NCBI GenBank assembly: GCA_019973155.2
Contig: BPQB01000011.1
Location: 434,001-498,000, forward strand
DNA length: 64,000 nucleotides
Source of the DNA: Phanerochaete sordida
Lineage: Eukaryota; Basidiomycota; Agaricomycetes; Polyporales; Phanerochaetaceae
Reading direction: 5' to 3'
The notes beneath the pieces were generated by a model. That model was not told the DNA's origin, did not search any database, and worked only from the letters and a program-made list of their open reading frames with translations. Position numbers and translations under genes: made by a program. This document shows, one piece after another, positions 34,673 through 47,657 of the stretch (positions are counted from its first letter, which is position 1; every line of letters begins with the position of its first letter).

Positions 34673-36607
34673 GGTAGTTGGGAGAGAGACGATGCTGCGG
34701 GGCGAAAGCCTGGTTATCAGCACCAACGCCGCACAAGGTTGCAGTGTGCGACCTACGGAGATAAAGATGCGAGGATGCCAACGAAGCTCTAGGACGACCT
34801 GAGGTTGCTCCTCACCCGATGCACGGCTGCCTTTTGTATCGCGTAATTTCGGATTTCGGACGTTGCTTCAGCAGGCCTGGGAGCAGATGTTACCTGGGCG
34901 AGACTCTGCGCGCGCCGCGCGTGCGGAGAAGATCGCTACATTGTCCGCGGGTTTCAAACCGAGGGTTCCGGGACCGTAACGCTGTTCGTCCACCTGCCGC
35001 TCGTATTGCGCGCTGTCTTCCCACACATCCGTGCTGAATCTTGAATATTTTCGCCCGCGAACGCCGCCGCCCGTTGTCCTGACGTTAGAGTGCACAAACT
35101 CGACTGCAGTCCTCTTGTCTGAGAGGACCTGTAACACACCTTGCGAGCGGCGACGCTGTGCCTCTTCCCGCTTCCCGAGTCGCTACGAGTCGGCGGTCTG
35201 GAGCGACTAGGCCCGCCCTTGGCCAACCCGGTACGTGCAATTACTGTTCCTCCGCCGACGCCGTCGCCTGAATTTGCGCATCCTCAGCAAACCGTCGGCA
35301 TCGGGGGCATCTAGACGCGTGCTTACGAGCGAGAATGAATAACGAAGGATGGCGAGGCGCTGTAGAAGTCAAAGTGCAACGACGGCCGAACGGCGAAAGG
35401 TCAGTCATAAGATCATCAGTCTTGACAATGTCGAGCATCCTGTTGCCTTGCGCGGTGCGCCATGCCCGTAGGTGTGCAGAAATTTTCAAACAACACAGAT
35501 AGAGAGGCCGGAGAGCGATCAGGCATTGGTGGTACAACATGAAACGGCGGTGAATTCTACTTTTAGTATCCCCGCCCGTTGCCCGGCTAGGGTTAGGTTC
35601 TAGTGAGCGCCAACGGCTCCCGCTCCGAACTTCCGGTGCTACAGCGCTCTGCGGCCTGCCGCCCTTGCTCTCGCCTTTCACCATCGTCCACAACGCCTGC
35701 ACCATCTCACTGCGACTTGCTCAGCTTCGACAACATACAGTCAGTCTCTGCGCGATTGCTATGGCGAATACATTCCAAAGCCGACGATCTACGCCTTATC
35801 TCCTCATCTTGTCTCCTCTGACGTTTCGTTCGCAACTTTCACTGAACTCGTGAGCTTTGCGACCCTGCAAAGCCTTCAATGGGCTGCGCAGCTCTTGCAT
35901 CGCCATCTCTTTCTGTCTGTGCACGGTCTAGGGCCACCGCTTGGCGTGTACGCGGCTGGGGGCTGGCTCAACACCATGGCGGACAGCGCGCGCAAGGTTC
36001 GCGTGCCCAGTACCCCCGCAGTTCTGGATGAAGGGCTCCCCGCGCATCCGCGCGTGCCTATGAGGCTATCTGCGTGATCAGCAGTCAAACCTTTTTGTTT
36101 ACGAAGGACTTCTGCATTCAATGTGAGGTCGTCCCTCTGAACCTTGCCCGCCTTTTCGACGCCTTCCGGTAGTTGTCGCACTGTGCTACACAGCCCGTCG
36201 TTCCCACCATGGTGCGAACATGTGCTATCGATCTTCCCGGACGCACACCCTTGTTGTTGTATGCGGCTGGGGTGGGGCCTGTTCAGGGCTCGAGCGATAG
36301 TTCCGGGATGCCGTGAGCGCGGACGACGCGTTGGCCAGGTCAGAGAGGGCATCTGCGGCGTCGAAACAGGCCTGGAATGATATCTCGCGGTGATGCGTCC
36401 AGTCCGATGACCCAGAGCATTATTTTCTGGATTTTCTGAATCGTATGGCGTCACTGGCCGAGACTTGCCTTGCAGCCCCTATATCTGCCGCGGAAACGGT
36501 GCCTGTGAGCGGACGTCCTGTCGCCATCGACCACCATCTCCCCCTCGCGGTCGCGGTCGACAGACAGCCAGCTCCTCCTCTAGTCGCTCTCTACGCGGTC
36601 AGGGACA
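34673..36607. other. Long intergenic stretch, no gene recognised
   Basis: About 1.9 kb between the divergent flavohemoglobin and glycogen phosphorylase starts. A 154-codon minus-strand frame (35705-35241) and a 192-codon one (36454-35876) have no recognisable domains. Upstream ATGs just before the phosphorylase (for example 36445) may be leader ORFs. Otherwise nothing is supported. Confidence 0.45.
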
Positions 36608-39600
36608 ATGACCTCTACGATCGACCCCACGAACATCGGAAAGCCCCCGCCCAAGCGCAGGCACGTCCGTACCCTGACAGGTCAGGCACATCGCGTCCGA
36701 CGACGCGCATATACCCATCGACTTACCTTTGAACAGGTTATCTGCCCGAGGTCGACGAGAAGACCGGCAAGGAGAAATGGCCCCGAGGTGAAGAGAAGGT
36801 GTGGAAGGAGGGCAGCCGCGGCCCCGACCGCGGTGAGCGACTTAGTGCATTACGGTCCATCCCGATGTGCTGAGCATACGCTTTCACGCGTCCAGATGTG
36901 CCTAGCATTACCAAGTCCTTCGTCAACCATGTCAACACCTCGCTCGCGCGTCAGGCGTACAACCTCGACGACCTTGGTGCCTACCAGGCTGCCGCTCTGT
37001 CCGTCCGCGACAACCTCATTGTATGCGCTCTCCTCGTCCGTTCGCTGCATGTCGCTAACCCTGCGGGCGACTTAGATCAACTGGAACGAGACGCAGCTGA
37101 ACTACACCCGCAAGTCGCCCAAACGCGCGTACTACCTCTCGCTCGAGTTCCTCATGGGCCGCACGTTCGACAACGCGCTGCTCAACCTCGGACTCAAGAA
37201 GGAGTACACCGAGGGCGTGAACCAGCTCGGCTTCAACCTCGAGGACCTGCTCGAGAAGGAGCGCGACGCGGGTCTCGGCAACGGCGGTCTCGGCCGCCTC
37301 GCGGCGTGCTACCTCGACTCGAGCGCGAGCCAGGAGCTGCCCGTGTGGGGCTACGGCCTGCGTTACAGATACGGCATCTTCCAGCAGCTCATCGCGCCCG
37401 ACGGTAGCCAGCTCGAGGCTCCCGACCCGTGGCTCGAGCACGACAACCCGTGGGAGCTCCCTCGTCCGGACGTCGCGTACGAGATCCGTTTCTACGGCCA
37501 TGCGGAACGCCTCGACGGCATGAAGGCGGTCTGGAGCGGTGGACAGGAGGTCTTGGCGGTCGCATACGACACCATGATCCCAGGCTACGACACCAAGAAC
37601 ACGAACAACCTGCGTCTGTGGGAGAGCAAGCCGAAGCGTGGCTTCGATCTCCAGAGCTTCAATGGTAAGCTGTGAGACGCTGTTTGTAGATACAACACTG
37701 CCTAACACAGTTCTGGATAGCTGGAGACTACGAACGTGCCATCGAGTCTTCGAACAGTGCAGCTGCGATCACTTCGGTCCTATACCCCAATGACCATACC
37801 AGCTGTGAGTATACTGACTTGATATGCGTGTTATTTGTACTGACATACTTCATCCCGTGCCCAGTCGGAAAGGAGCTGCGTCTCAAGCAGCAGTACTTCT
37901 GGACAGCAGCCAGTCTGGCTGACATTATCCGCCGGTTCAAGAATACGGATAAGCCTATTACGGAGTTCCCTGACTGTACGTGGATTCTTGCAACCATTCC
38001 GATGGTTCCTAATGCCGTGCTATAGATGTCGCGATTCAGCTGAACGACGTCTGTATTCACCGGTCTTTGCTCCATCCGCTTGCTAACTTCTTAGCCAGAC
38101 GCATCCCACTCTTGCTGTCCCCGAGCTGATGCGCATTCTTCTCGACGACGAAGAGCTTCCGTGGGAGACCGCCTGGAACATTGTCACCAACACTTTCTTC
38201 TTCACTAATCACACAGTCCTTCCCGAGGCTCTTGAGAAGTGGCCCGTTCCGCTCATGGAGAACCTCCTCCCGAGGCACATGCAGATCATCTACGATGTTG
38301 TACGTCCATTCGTTATTCTTACTTCGAAGGTACACTAAAATGATGTGACGTAGAACCTGTGCGTGGAGCCGCTACAGCGCATGCGATCGACGGCTTGCTG
38401 ACAGTCGTTTCATAGGCTGTTCCTGCAAGCGGTTGAGAAGAAGTTCCCTGGCGATCGTGACAGACTTGGGCGCATGTCGCTGATCGAGGGTACGCACTAC
38501 GATCTCGGGAATCGGTGTCAGCTAATACTGCAAAACAGAGGGCTTCCCCAAGAATGTCCGCATGGCCAACCTGGCTGTGATCGGTAAGAGAGACATGACT
38601 TGCTCTGTCCTGATCGTCTGACAACGGTACAGGTAGTCGCAAGGTCAATGGTGTCGCGGAGCTCCACAGTGAGCTCTTGCAGCAGACAATTATGAAGGAC
38701 TTCGTGGAGTTCTACGGGCCGAGCAAGTGAGGGATACATACCGACCATGACATCCATCACCTTACTGATATGTCGTCTTAGATTCTTCAACGTCACGAAT
38801 GGCGTCACTCCCCGTCGCTGGCTCGACCAATGCAACCCAGGTCTCAGCAATCTCATCCAAGAATCCCTGCGTATCCCGAAGGCCGACTTCCTCAAGGACT
38901 TCTACAAGCTCGAAGGCCTGCTCAAGTACGTCGACAACCCCAGCTTCCAGAAGAAGTGGGCGGCCGTCAAGCAGAGCAACAAGGAGCGCCTCGCTCACTA
39001 TATCGAGGTGACGCTTGGCTACAAGGTCAACACCCAGGCAATGTTCGATGTGCAAATCAAGCGGCTGCACGAATACAAGCGCCAGACCATGAACATCTTC
39101 GGTGTCATCCATGTGAGCCGGTCTGGGACAGTGTAGGCATGAGCGTGCTGACCCAGTCCCTAGCGTTACCTTACCATCAAGGCTATGACTCCGGCTGAGA
39201 GGAAGAAGGTCAACCCCAAGGTCGTGCTCTTTGCTGGCAAGGCCGCTCCCGGATGTGAGTCTTACTTCGAGCTCCCCGAGCTACTCCTGACGCAGCACTC
39301 CAGACTACATCGCCAAGCTCACCATCCGTCTTATCGTCAACGTTGCGCGCGTCATCAACGAGGACCCGGACACGAAGGACCTGCTCAGCCTGTTCTTCCT
39401 GCCCGACTACTCCGTCTCACTCGCCGAGATCCTCATCCCCGCGTCGGACATCAGCCAGCACATCTCCACTGCCGGCACGGAGGCCTCGGGCACGTCGAAC
39501 ATGAAGTTCTGCATCAACGGCGGTCTGCTCCTCGGCACAGTCGGTGAGTCTTGCGCTTTTGCCGTTGTTGTCCCCCGCTGAGCCCCGTGATGCAGATGGT

Positions 39601-40125
39601 GCGAACATCGAGATCGCCGAGGAAGTCGGCGAGAACAACGTCTTCTTCTTTGGCCACCTCACGCCTGCGGTTGAGGACCTCCGCTACCAGCACATGTACC
39701 ACCCGCAGCCGATCGAGCAGAAGTGCCCCGCCCTTGCGCGTGTCCTGGACGAGATCTCGTCAGGCCGCTTCGGCGACGGCGGTGTCTACGAGCCGTAAGT
39801 GCCCCAACACCCCGCTCGCGTTAACCGGTGTACTGACGCGCGTGTATAGCCTCCTGAGCACGATCCGCAATGTCGACTACTACCTGCTGACCGAGGACTT
39901 CGATTCTTGTGAGTGTCCTGCAACGTAGAGCCAAAGTCGACAGCTAACCCTGTCTGCCTAGATATCCAAGCCCTCGCGCTCGTCGACGAGGCGTACCAGA
40001 ACCGCGTGGAGTGGATCAAGAAGAGCATCAGCACGTCCGCGAAGATGGGTAAGTTCAGCTCCGACCGCGCTATCAACGACTACGCGCAGGAGTGCTGGAA
40101 CATCGAGGCCGTCAAGCTTGCGTAG
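36608..40125 (+). CDS. GPH1: Glycogen phosphorylase (GT35)
   Basis: The gene starts [20 protein letters not shown] at 36608 and ends NIEAVKLA with stop at 40123-40125, interrupted by about fifteen short introns. The N-terminal extension contains RRHVRTLTG, similar to the regulatory phosphorylation region of the yeast enzyme. Diagnostic blocks: [96 protein letters not shown] and the PLP site [15 protein letters not shown], in which the Lys forms the Schiff base. It releases glucose-1-phosphate from storage glycogen in the cytosol using phosphate. All catalytic blocks read intact, so the gene is very likely functional. It is a housekeeping gene with no functional relation to its neighbours visible here. 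Confidence 0.96.
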
Positions 40126-40542
40126 AGACGCTAGAACTCAGAACTCGCGGCCAATATCCTTACCACGATCGCTGTGAATCGCATCGCTGTTGTTTGTAGT
40201 TGTACGCCCACCGGAAATAGGAGACAAAACATGTAGGAACATGAGATAGCCTGGTAGTAGAAATGTAACATGTGTGATGGCATCTAACACGAGAGAGCAC
40301 ACCGACGCAGAAATAGTCCGTAAGTTATAATAGCGATCGCCTTCCTACTACACATCCTTATTACCGACGACGACGACGACATCACGCGAAACAGCAGCAT
40401 AGCAAGACGGGGAGACGTAGAGAGTGGCAGACCGACAGGCGCGGGTGATATATGGGACCAAGGGGAATAGTGGAGCGGGTATAGAGGTATAGACAGGTAT
40501 CCAAGGAGCCGAGAAGACCGCTAGAGGGTGACGAAGGCGAGG
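40126..40542. other. Convergent intergenic spacer
   Basis: About 420 nt between the stops of glycogen phosphorylase and the Msb1/Mug8-like gene. It holds a short gacgac run near 40370-40380 and otherwise only presumed 3' UTR. Confidence 0.5.
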
Positions 40543-43500
40543 CTAAGCTGATGCTTCCTCTGGGTGATTGATATGGGAATCTAGGGCGAGTTTGAGCCAA
40601 CATGCGCGTAATGAAAACGTGTAGAACCTACCTTGGGTATCATCTGCCGCCTGCGAAGGCTCAGCGACATGCGACGACCCATTGCCATTCACTGCCATAT
40701 CATCCTTCGTCTCCAGCTCCGGCACGGTATCATGCGTGACGGTCTCCGCAACCGGCTCAACGGGGCCACCAATGTGCTCGGTGGAGGAGCCCGCCGCCTC
40801 TGCCGCAGCGACGGTGGCCGCGAGGGCAATCGGCTCGGGAGTGGGTTCTGAGAACTCCGCGCCGGCATCAGCCGCAATCTCTTCCTCGATGGTCGGTTCT
40901 GGCTGTGTGACCTCGGGCTTCGCCGGCTGGATCTCGTCACTACTATCGAGGTGTTCCATGAACGCCGACACGACCGCGCCACCGCTGGGCTGGTGGCACT
41001 CCTCTTCGAGGGTTGACTCCTCAAGTGTCTGGTCCTCGGCGGAAGACTCGGTGTGTGCCTGCTCTGGCTCTGGCTCGGTGGCAGCGTCCTCGGCATGGGC
41101 AGTCTCCGCGGCGTGAGCCATGGCGGCAGGTTCGCTCGAGCTGAGAGCCACTTCGGGCCCGGGGGTGCCGCCAGTGAGAACGACAGGCTCGGGCGCAGGG
41201 GGCAGAGCCTTCTCAGTCTGCTCACTGTCGGCACCTGGTGACGCGTTGTCGACTGGCACAACGACGTCCGCAGGGTCCTCTGGAACAGGAACAGTAGGCT
41301 TCTCGGGGGCTTCAGACTCGGTCTTGACAGCCTCGGTAGCGACGGGCGCGACCTCCGGGGGGACCTCTGGCGCTGCAGCCTCCACGAGGGGCACGGCGGG
41401 GAGCGCTGCCTCAGCCTTGGGAGAGGCGGTCACAGGCTTGGATTCGGGGGTCGTCAGTCCGAGACCTGATACGGGCTTTGCAGGTTGTGGGAGCGAGGCG
41501 GGCGACTCCTCTTCAGGCAGGATTTCGCCCATCTCGCCGATACGAGGACTCTTTGTCGCACTCTTGATGCTCGTCTTCTTCACGCCGCCTGCCATGGGCT
41601 CCGCGCGGTTCTGCGTGTTGAAGAAACTGAAGCGTTTGATCGTCGGCGAGAACGTGAAGCTCTTGCGTCCGCCGACGCTTGCGCTAATTGACGGGCGCGG
41701 CGAGGTCTCCCGCATGCTCGGCATGGGCGGCATGGGCGGTGGGCTGGGTCGGCTGATGATCTGTTCAATGACGAGAAGAGCCGTCTTGGACGACGAGTCT
41801 TTCAGCTGGCAAACCACGAATGTCGGCCAGTCCGCAGAAATCGGATCTAGCAAAGAGTCGCTCCAGAAGTCGAAGAAGGCCTCGTCGACTTGCACAATCT
41901 CTATGCTCTTGACAGTCGACTTTGGCTTCGTTTCTGGATGAGACGCTGTCGGTGGAGTTGGCTTCCGTGTATGAGTGTCCAGAGTCGTAGAGCGGCCCCT
42001 AGGTGGGGAAGGGCGGCGGCTAGACGTCTGCGACGGAGACGTCTTGTCGGACTCCGTAATGCTGAGCGACAGGCTCTGGCCAATGCTGCTGTCGCCGAAG
42101 CCAGTCGTGGAGAAATCGGCCCAGTTCGTCAGTGAAGGTGCCGCGCCGTTGTGTCCGTTGGTCTTGCTGTCTCCGTTAGGATTTCCTACGGACGCAGACC
42201 GCGTGCGCGCAGGAGACTCGGGAGCGCGAAGTAGAGGCGTCGCGGGCGACGAAGTCGTAGCGGACCTTGGAACTGGGGATGCCAGAGGACCTGACTGATC
42301 TGCAGGGATCATTGAGAGCAGACGCATCGTCTCGTCATCGAGAATCTTGCTGAGGGCAGGGTAGGCTCCGTCAGATTCACCGTCTTCAGACGCCTTGGCC
42401 TTGAGGTCTTGCCATATGGCGTTGGCAGCGTCCACGATCGTCGCATCAGACGCGACGGAAACCTTGAAAGCTTCGGAGATAAGCCGCAGGGGGTGCTCCC
42501 GAGAGGGGTGCGGAGATGAAGGGGTAGGAAGTAGCGTGTCGACGCGAATGAAAAGCGCGTCGCGTCGGCGAGTAGAAAAGCGTGGGATAGGCAGCAGCGG
42601 CAGAGTGTCGTTCGCGCTACCCGCGGTCTTTTCACTGTGGTATGGGTACTGCTTGACGAGCTCGGACAAACGCAACGGCATCTTATGTCCGCTGTCCTCC
42701 TCTCTGCAATGGAAGCACGTTCGAGGTCAGTCGGACAACAACGCGTGGAGGACCCTTACCTGATGTATGCTAAGAAGAGGTGCTCAAAGATACGTCCCGC
42801 CTGTTCCCAGCGCTTGTAGAACTCGGCCCAGTTCTCGCTGGCTTTAGCTCGTTCCGCCGACACGAGCCAGAGGCCGAACAATTTCGAGAGCTTACTGCCA
42901 GACGTGCCGATGGCCTCTCCGTGCGCGGCTAGCGAGGACATGATGTCGAGCAGGGCGGTCAATAACTGCAGGTGAGCGGGCGGTAGTAGTGGAACGAGGG
43001 ACTGGGAAAACGCCTTGGGCGGGTAATTCGCGTCGCGCTCGGAAGAGGCAAAGGTCTGGTACCACGACCACTCGGAGGACGAGGAGCCTTTGCCGAGCGA
43101 GGAACCCTCCAGTCGGAGATGCCGTACACCCCAGCGAAGCACACCGGCGATGTCGTGGGGGTCACGCGTGTAGCTGAGCTCGGTTTCGAAGATAGCGGAT
43201 GGAGAGGCAGGGGTGGGAGAGAGCGTGGTGATGGGGGTTCTTGGTCCCAGAGAAAGAACGAAGAGCGAAATGAGCTTGCGCTGTACCTCGGGCGAGGCAG
43301 AGTACCAGTGGGGGTGCATGAGACCGAGGGATTCGAGACCTAGCGAGGGTTTAGCATCGTGGATGGCGGCGCTACAAGGCAGCACAGGGAGTGGCACGGC
43401 AGCTCAGAGAGCAAATAGGCTGGCACTCACCACCTCGTTCAGCAATTGCGCTGGAACATGCCTTCACCAACAAGAGTGCCTCCAATGGACTGAGTCTCCG

Positions 43501-43869
43501 GTCTCCAATGATTTCGTCCGGCAGCGCGCTGCTGCTCTCCGGGTCTGCTTCAAAGACGACGCCGAGAGCACGGCTCTTCTGCTCCTTCGGTACGGGGAGG
43601 TTCAGGGTGAGGTGAGGTGCGGACGCGGACGTGAGACTGCTTGGTTGCTGTTTGTCGACCGTACGCGACCGACTGCGGAACATGGGCAACGAGCTCTCCT
43701 TCACGTGTGTTTGCTGGGTCGACTGCTGGCCTGAAGACTGCACGGCCGAGGGCGAGACGGGCGGGGAGACGGGCTCATATTTACCCCCAAGGAGCGACGA
43801 ATTCGAGGCTGAAGCCGTGTCCTTCTCGTCCTTCTTACGTCCAAAGACCTTGGTCAAAAACGAGGGCAT
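40543..43869 (-). CDS. Msb1/Mug8-domain protein (polarity/Rho-pathway scaffold-like)
   Basis: Starts MPSFLTKVFGRKKDEKD at 43869. Early exons hold the conserved part: RRLSPLEALLLVKACSSAIAERG, LESLGLMHPHWYSASPEVQR, LISLFVLSLGP, DIAGVLRWGVRHLRL and FYKRWEQAGRIFEHLFLAYIR, then MPLRLSELVKQYPYH. This arrangement matches the fungal Msb1/Mug8 (former DUF1708) domain, distantly RhoGAP-like, found in proteins that support polarised growth. The last 450 residues are disordered: Ser/Pro-rich, then acidic with many Glu, Pro, Ala. The terminal intron (40631-40581) is 51 nt, a multiple of three and without a stop, so retention would keep the same C-terminus. Domain naming is from memory of the family; moderate certainty. 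Confidence 0.7.
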
Positions 43870-44055
43870 CTCGTGGCAGATTCCCGCTCAGAATTATAAA
43901 GGTAGGTCCAAAGGAACGTCGGCCAGGAACAGGAGGAGGAATGAGGGTGGAGGTGGCAGAAGGCAACCTGCAACTCGTCCAGCGCCTGCGAAATGCTAGT
44001 TGCTCACCCTGCTTCAACCTCGACTTCATCTATACCCACGACGCTTTCTCACACC

Positions 44056-44603
44056 ATGTTTTCCGCCTTCAAACTTACCAAGGTGAGCCGCCATTTTGCT
44101 AGGAATATCAGGTGTGTTAACTGTGATAGCCTCAAATCTCCATCTTGTAAGTGGTGCGTGCATCATGTCATTACCCCGGGCTCACTCCCTCCGCCAGTCA
44201 CTCGCCCGCTTCTCCAGCCTCCGTGCAGGCTTTGAAGCTGCTGAACGCTGCAGCAAGCAGCGCGTACCCGCCCTCGAAGCCGTCTGCGCCGCCCCTCTCA
44301 TTCAACTTGGAAGTCGTCGAGAACCAGCCCCCGACTGCAGACCAGCTCCGGACCATCTTGTCGTACCTGCCCGGGGTGTCGTCTCTCGACAGCTTCGTAT
44401 CGGCACACTATGCCGTCGACTCGAAGCCCTCGGACCCCACGCAGCTCGCCAAGCTCGCGTCGAAAGAGCCGCGTGCGCTGAAATGGCCCATCGTCGTCAA
44501 CTGGGAGGGCGGCAAAGCTGCCGTCGGTGACGTCGACGGCGTCAAGCGTATACTCGAGGACTTGCGGAAACAGCGCGACGGCGAGTCAAAGGGCGATAAC
44601 TAG
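44056..44603 (+). CDS. FMP46-like mitochondrial thioredoxin-fold protein
   Basis: Three exons (44056-44082, 44130-44146, 44198-44603) join in frame to 149 residues. Exon 2 is a 17-nt microexon (PQISI plus two bases). The product starts MFSAFKLTKPQISIFHSPAS, has a central FNLEVVENQPPTADQLRTIL and a conserved end KWPIVVNWEGGKAAVGDVDG. This is the pattern of the DUF1687/FMP46 family, small proteins found in yeast mitochondria with a thioredoxin-like fold and a proposed redox role. No CxxC is seen. The gene is divergent from the Msb1/Mug8-like gene with only 186 nt between starts, so both promoters must overlap. Function is not known experimentally for this subgroup. Confidence 0.8.
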
Positions 44604-46298
44604 GCGGTCGATTTGCACGAGGAACGTATCAAATGTATCGTGCGTCGCTTCCCTTCTCGCTCTCGGAAGGAGCTGACCTCTGGACTAGACTACGGGGAAT
44701 GGACCATGGACTTTGCCCCGAGAACACTGTATTTACCATGTACCCCAGTAACAACCATTGCCCTATCTCATCCCTCTTGGAATTCATCGCTCACAGTGTT
44801 TCCACCTTGATCAGGACGTGCGTCTGAACTTGTCAGGCGAATTCCGCGAGTTGTTTTCGGAGAATAGCCTCGCGTTATAGGTCGGCAATGTCTGTGCTGT
44901 GTACGACGACTTGCAGAACGGCGATCCAGACAACAAACAGTGCTGCGAGCAGTCCCGTTTGCATAACCTCAGCGCTTCAGTCGTGATGGCTCCAAGTTGG
45001 CAGGCAGAGCCCTCCCCGACGCCACACGGCTGGTGACGACGCCACATGCGTAGCTCGCGACAACCTCGGCCTGCAGCTCATTTTGATTGCGGTATAATTC
45101 TGTAGCTATGCCCTCTAATTATATTCTAGGCAGCCTACGTGAGTCAATACAGCTGACCATGCTAAATTCTTGGCTACACCGAGCAAAGATGCCACCACCC
45201 AGACGCACTGCCGGCTTTGTCGAGCTCGACGCGCACAAGGAGCCTTCGACACCTGCATCTTTCCTGCTCGGTTCACACCAATCCAGACCATTTTTCGACC
45301 GCTCTATGTCTCTGCCATGCGCAGTCTGCGACCTGAGACCGCAGCAAACACTTCGTTCCGCGCGCGGCCGCACCATATAGAATCGCGTTGCATGCGCAAA
45401 ACAGGTCGGTGCTGGGTTCGCATATCGTCCTCCCCAAGCGACTGAGACTCCGCAGCAGATCTCCCCGCGGGATTCGGGCAGATTGGCGTCTGCAGCTGCC
45501 GCTTCGGGAAGGTCCGACGTCGGTGCTTGCTCCTCCGGTTCCGCATTCGCAGGGTCCTACAGGCTCCTGTGCCGATGACCTTACGCTCGATGAGTAAGTT
45601 TGTATTCTTCGGTCAAAAACACCGCATCGTTTCAGCTGTTCACATTCGTACAGTGCTCAGGATACCTGGCGATGTACTCGTGGTTGTTGGGCGACGGATG
45701 GCAAACGGAGCACCTGCCAGTATAGGTTGTCAACCGACGGGAGATTGGACACCTTGTCTGGACCCGTGGTGAAGAAATCGCACAGTTTACTCGCTCGTAA
45801 GCTTTGCTGAACTCATCTCGGTCAAAGTGAGCGCCGAAACGCGAGTACATTGCACGGGCGGGCGCAGCAGGCAGGAAGCGCGGCTGATCAGCAGCAGCAG
45901 AAGCAGATCCCGGAAGCAACCCTGATCCCCTTGGGTTACGCGTCGGCTCGGCAGACCAGAAGCCCACGCAGTATGTGCCAGGAGTTGGCCAGGAGGCACC
46001 AGCCGCAGGAGGAGGTCCGGCAACTCAACGTTTACCCGAACTCTATCTGCGCCGAGCGCAGTGAGCAGCCATTACGCGCCGCGCTCTCCACTGGTTGGGA
46101 GGCCTGGCGAGCCTGCGCAGTGGGTGGTTGTGGCGTGCGGCAGCTGTATGGGCGGTGGGCGCGTGGACAATTTTTGGCACCCGTGGTTCTCGCCTGTGGT
46201 CCGGTATAAAGCTCGCTGGTATCCCACGCCGGGCCCGCGACAACCATCTCACCTCCTCGCCCTCTCGACCTGCTCTGCCTAGCTGCCTCGTGCGCAAA
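44604..46298. other. Intergenic stretch, no gene recognised
   Basis: About 1.7 kb between the FMP46-like gene and SDR1. Several 65-120 codon frames exist on both strands but none shows a domain or splice-consistent extension. The last 100 bases are the SDR1 promoter. Confidence 0.45.
46205..46210 (+). promoter_or_regulatory. TATA box of SDR1
   Basis: TATAAA is 94 nt upstream of the ATG at 46299. The two paralogues carry the element at 96 and 98 nt, so the spacing is conserved. Confidence 0.6.
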
Positions 46299-47489
46299 AT
46301 GAACACAGCAGTAGGAGTTGCCCGAACGGTGCGCGCCATTTGGCCGCCCGCATGCAAGTTCTCCGTCGACCAGATCCCCGACCTCACTGGCAAGGTGACT
46401 ATCGTCACCGGTGCGCCGCCTCCTCGCTCTCTATGGTCCGCACGCTGACCCGCGACCAGGCGCGAACACCGGCGTAGGCAAGGAGACGGTCAAGGCTCTT
46501 CTCCAGCACAACGCCAAGGTGTACCTCGCCGCACGGAGCCGTCCCAAGGCCGAGGCCGCGCTCAAGGACCTCAAAGAGGCGACGGGCAAAGACGCCATCT
46601 TCCTCGAGCTCGACCTCTCGAGCCTCGCGTCGGTGCGCAAAACTGCCAACGAGTTCCTGGACAAGGAGCGCGCGCTGCACATCCTCTTCAACAACGCGTA
46701 CGTCCCCCCTCTGCCCACACCATGTCGCACAGCTGACCGGCCCCAGCGGCGTGATGAACCCGCCCATCGAGGAGCTCACGCCGGAGGGCTACGACCTGCA
46801 GTTCGGCACGAACGTCCTCGGGCACTGGTACCTCACGGAGCTGCTGCTGCCCGCGCTGCGCGCCGGCGCGGCGAGCGCACCAGACGGTTTCGCGCGCGTC
46901 GTCACGACGAGCAGCAGCGGCGCGCACCTCGCGGGGCCCATCGTGTGGGAGGCCTTCCGCGAGCACCCGAGCCGGCGCAAGATTAACCTGTACTACCAGA
47001 GCAAGCTCGTGAGTCTCCGGGGATGTGGACGTAGAAGAGGCGCTGACGAGGTGGCGTGCGGCAGCTCAACGGCGTCGTCGCGCACGAGGCTGCGAAACGC
47101 TACAAAGACATGAATATCCTCTGCTTCGCGTGCGACCCCGGTGCGCTCAAGTCGGACCTGCAGCGCCATGCGTCGCCGCTCGAGAAGAAGCTCGGGGTGC
47201 GTGCCGTGCTGTGTACGTTTCGCGCGTCCCTGACTGCCGCTAGGCCTTGTTGTTGAACGACGTGTCGTACGGCGCCCTGACGCAGCTGTGGGCCGGGACG
47301 ATGTCGGAGCCGGTGCAGCACAACGGCGAGGTGCGCGAGTGCAAGGCGTGTGTCTGGCGCGTGCGCTGACTGTCCGCCTAGTTCTTCGTTCCGTACGCGC
47401 GCCTCGGCAAGACGCAGGCAGCGATGTATGACCCTGAGGTTGGCAAACGGCTGTGGGAGTACCTCGAGGAAGCGGTGAAGACCCACTAG
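46299..47489 (+). CDS. Short-chain dehydrogenase/reductase (SDR copy 1)
   Basis: Starts MNTAVGVARTVRAIWPPACKF at 46299 and ends EEAVKTH with stop at 47487-47489; five introns, about 310 residues. The Rossmann motif is split by the first intron and reads [10 protein letters not shown] (TGxxxGxG). LFNNAGVMNPPIEEL gives the NAG motif, VVTTSSSGAHL the catalytic Ser and INLYYQSKL the YxxxK active site, and CDPGALKSDL follows. The whole is typical of retinol-dehydrogenase-like SDRs, cytosolic NAD(P)H-dependent oxidoreductases whose substrate cannot be predicted. Two paralogues lie on the opposite strand at 49.7-53.4 kb; this one is the most diverged (for example [15 protein letters not shown] against [13 protein letters not shown] in copy 2). 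Confidence 0.88.
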
Positions 47490-47657
47490 TCCCTTGATGC
47501 TCGAGCAGCCGTATACATTTCCTGCTGCCTCTCTGTGATGGTTAGCCATCTCAATTCATAACGTCTATTTAAGCCTGTATACAAGAGATCTCAATCCACC
47601 TCCATCTGTCACGCATCCTACATTCAGCACTCTTACATATTTTTACTTTAGCTCTGC
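47490..47657. other. Short convergent spacer
   Basis: About 170 nt between the stops of SDR1 and adenylosuccinate lyase; only 3' UTR sequence expected. Confidence 0.5.

Noticed and set aside
36445..36732. 95-codon frame just before and across the glycogen phosphorylase start
   Set aside because: It overlaps the true first exon in another frame and has no domain; at most a leader ORF.
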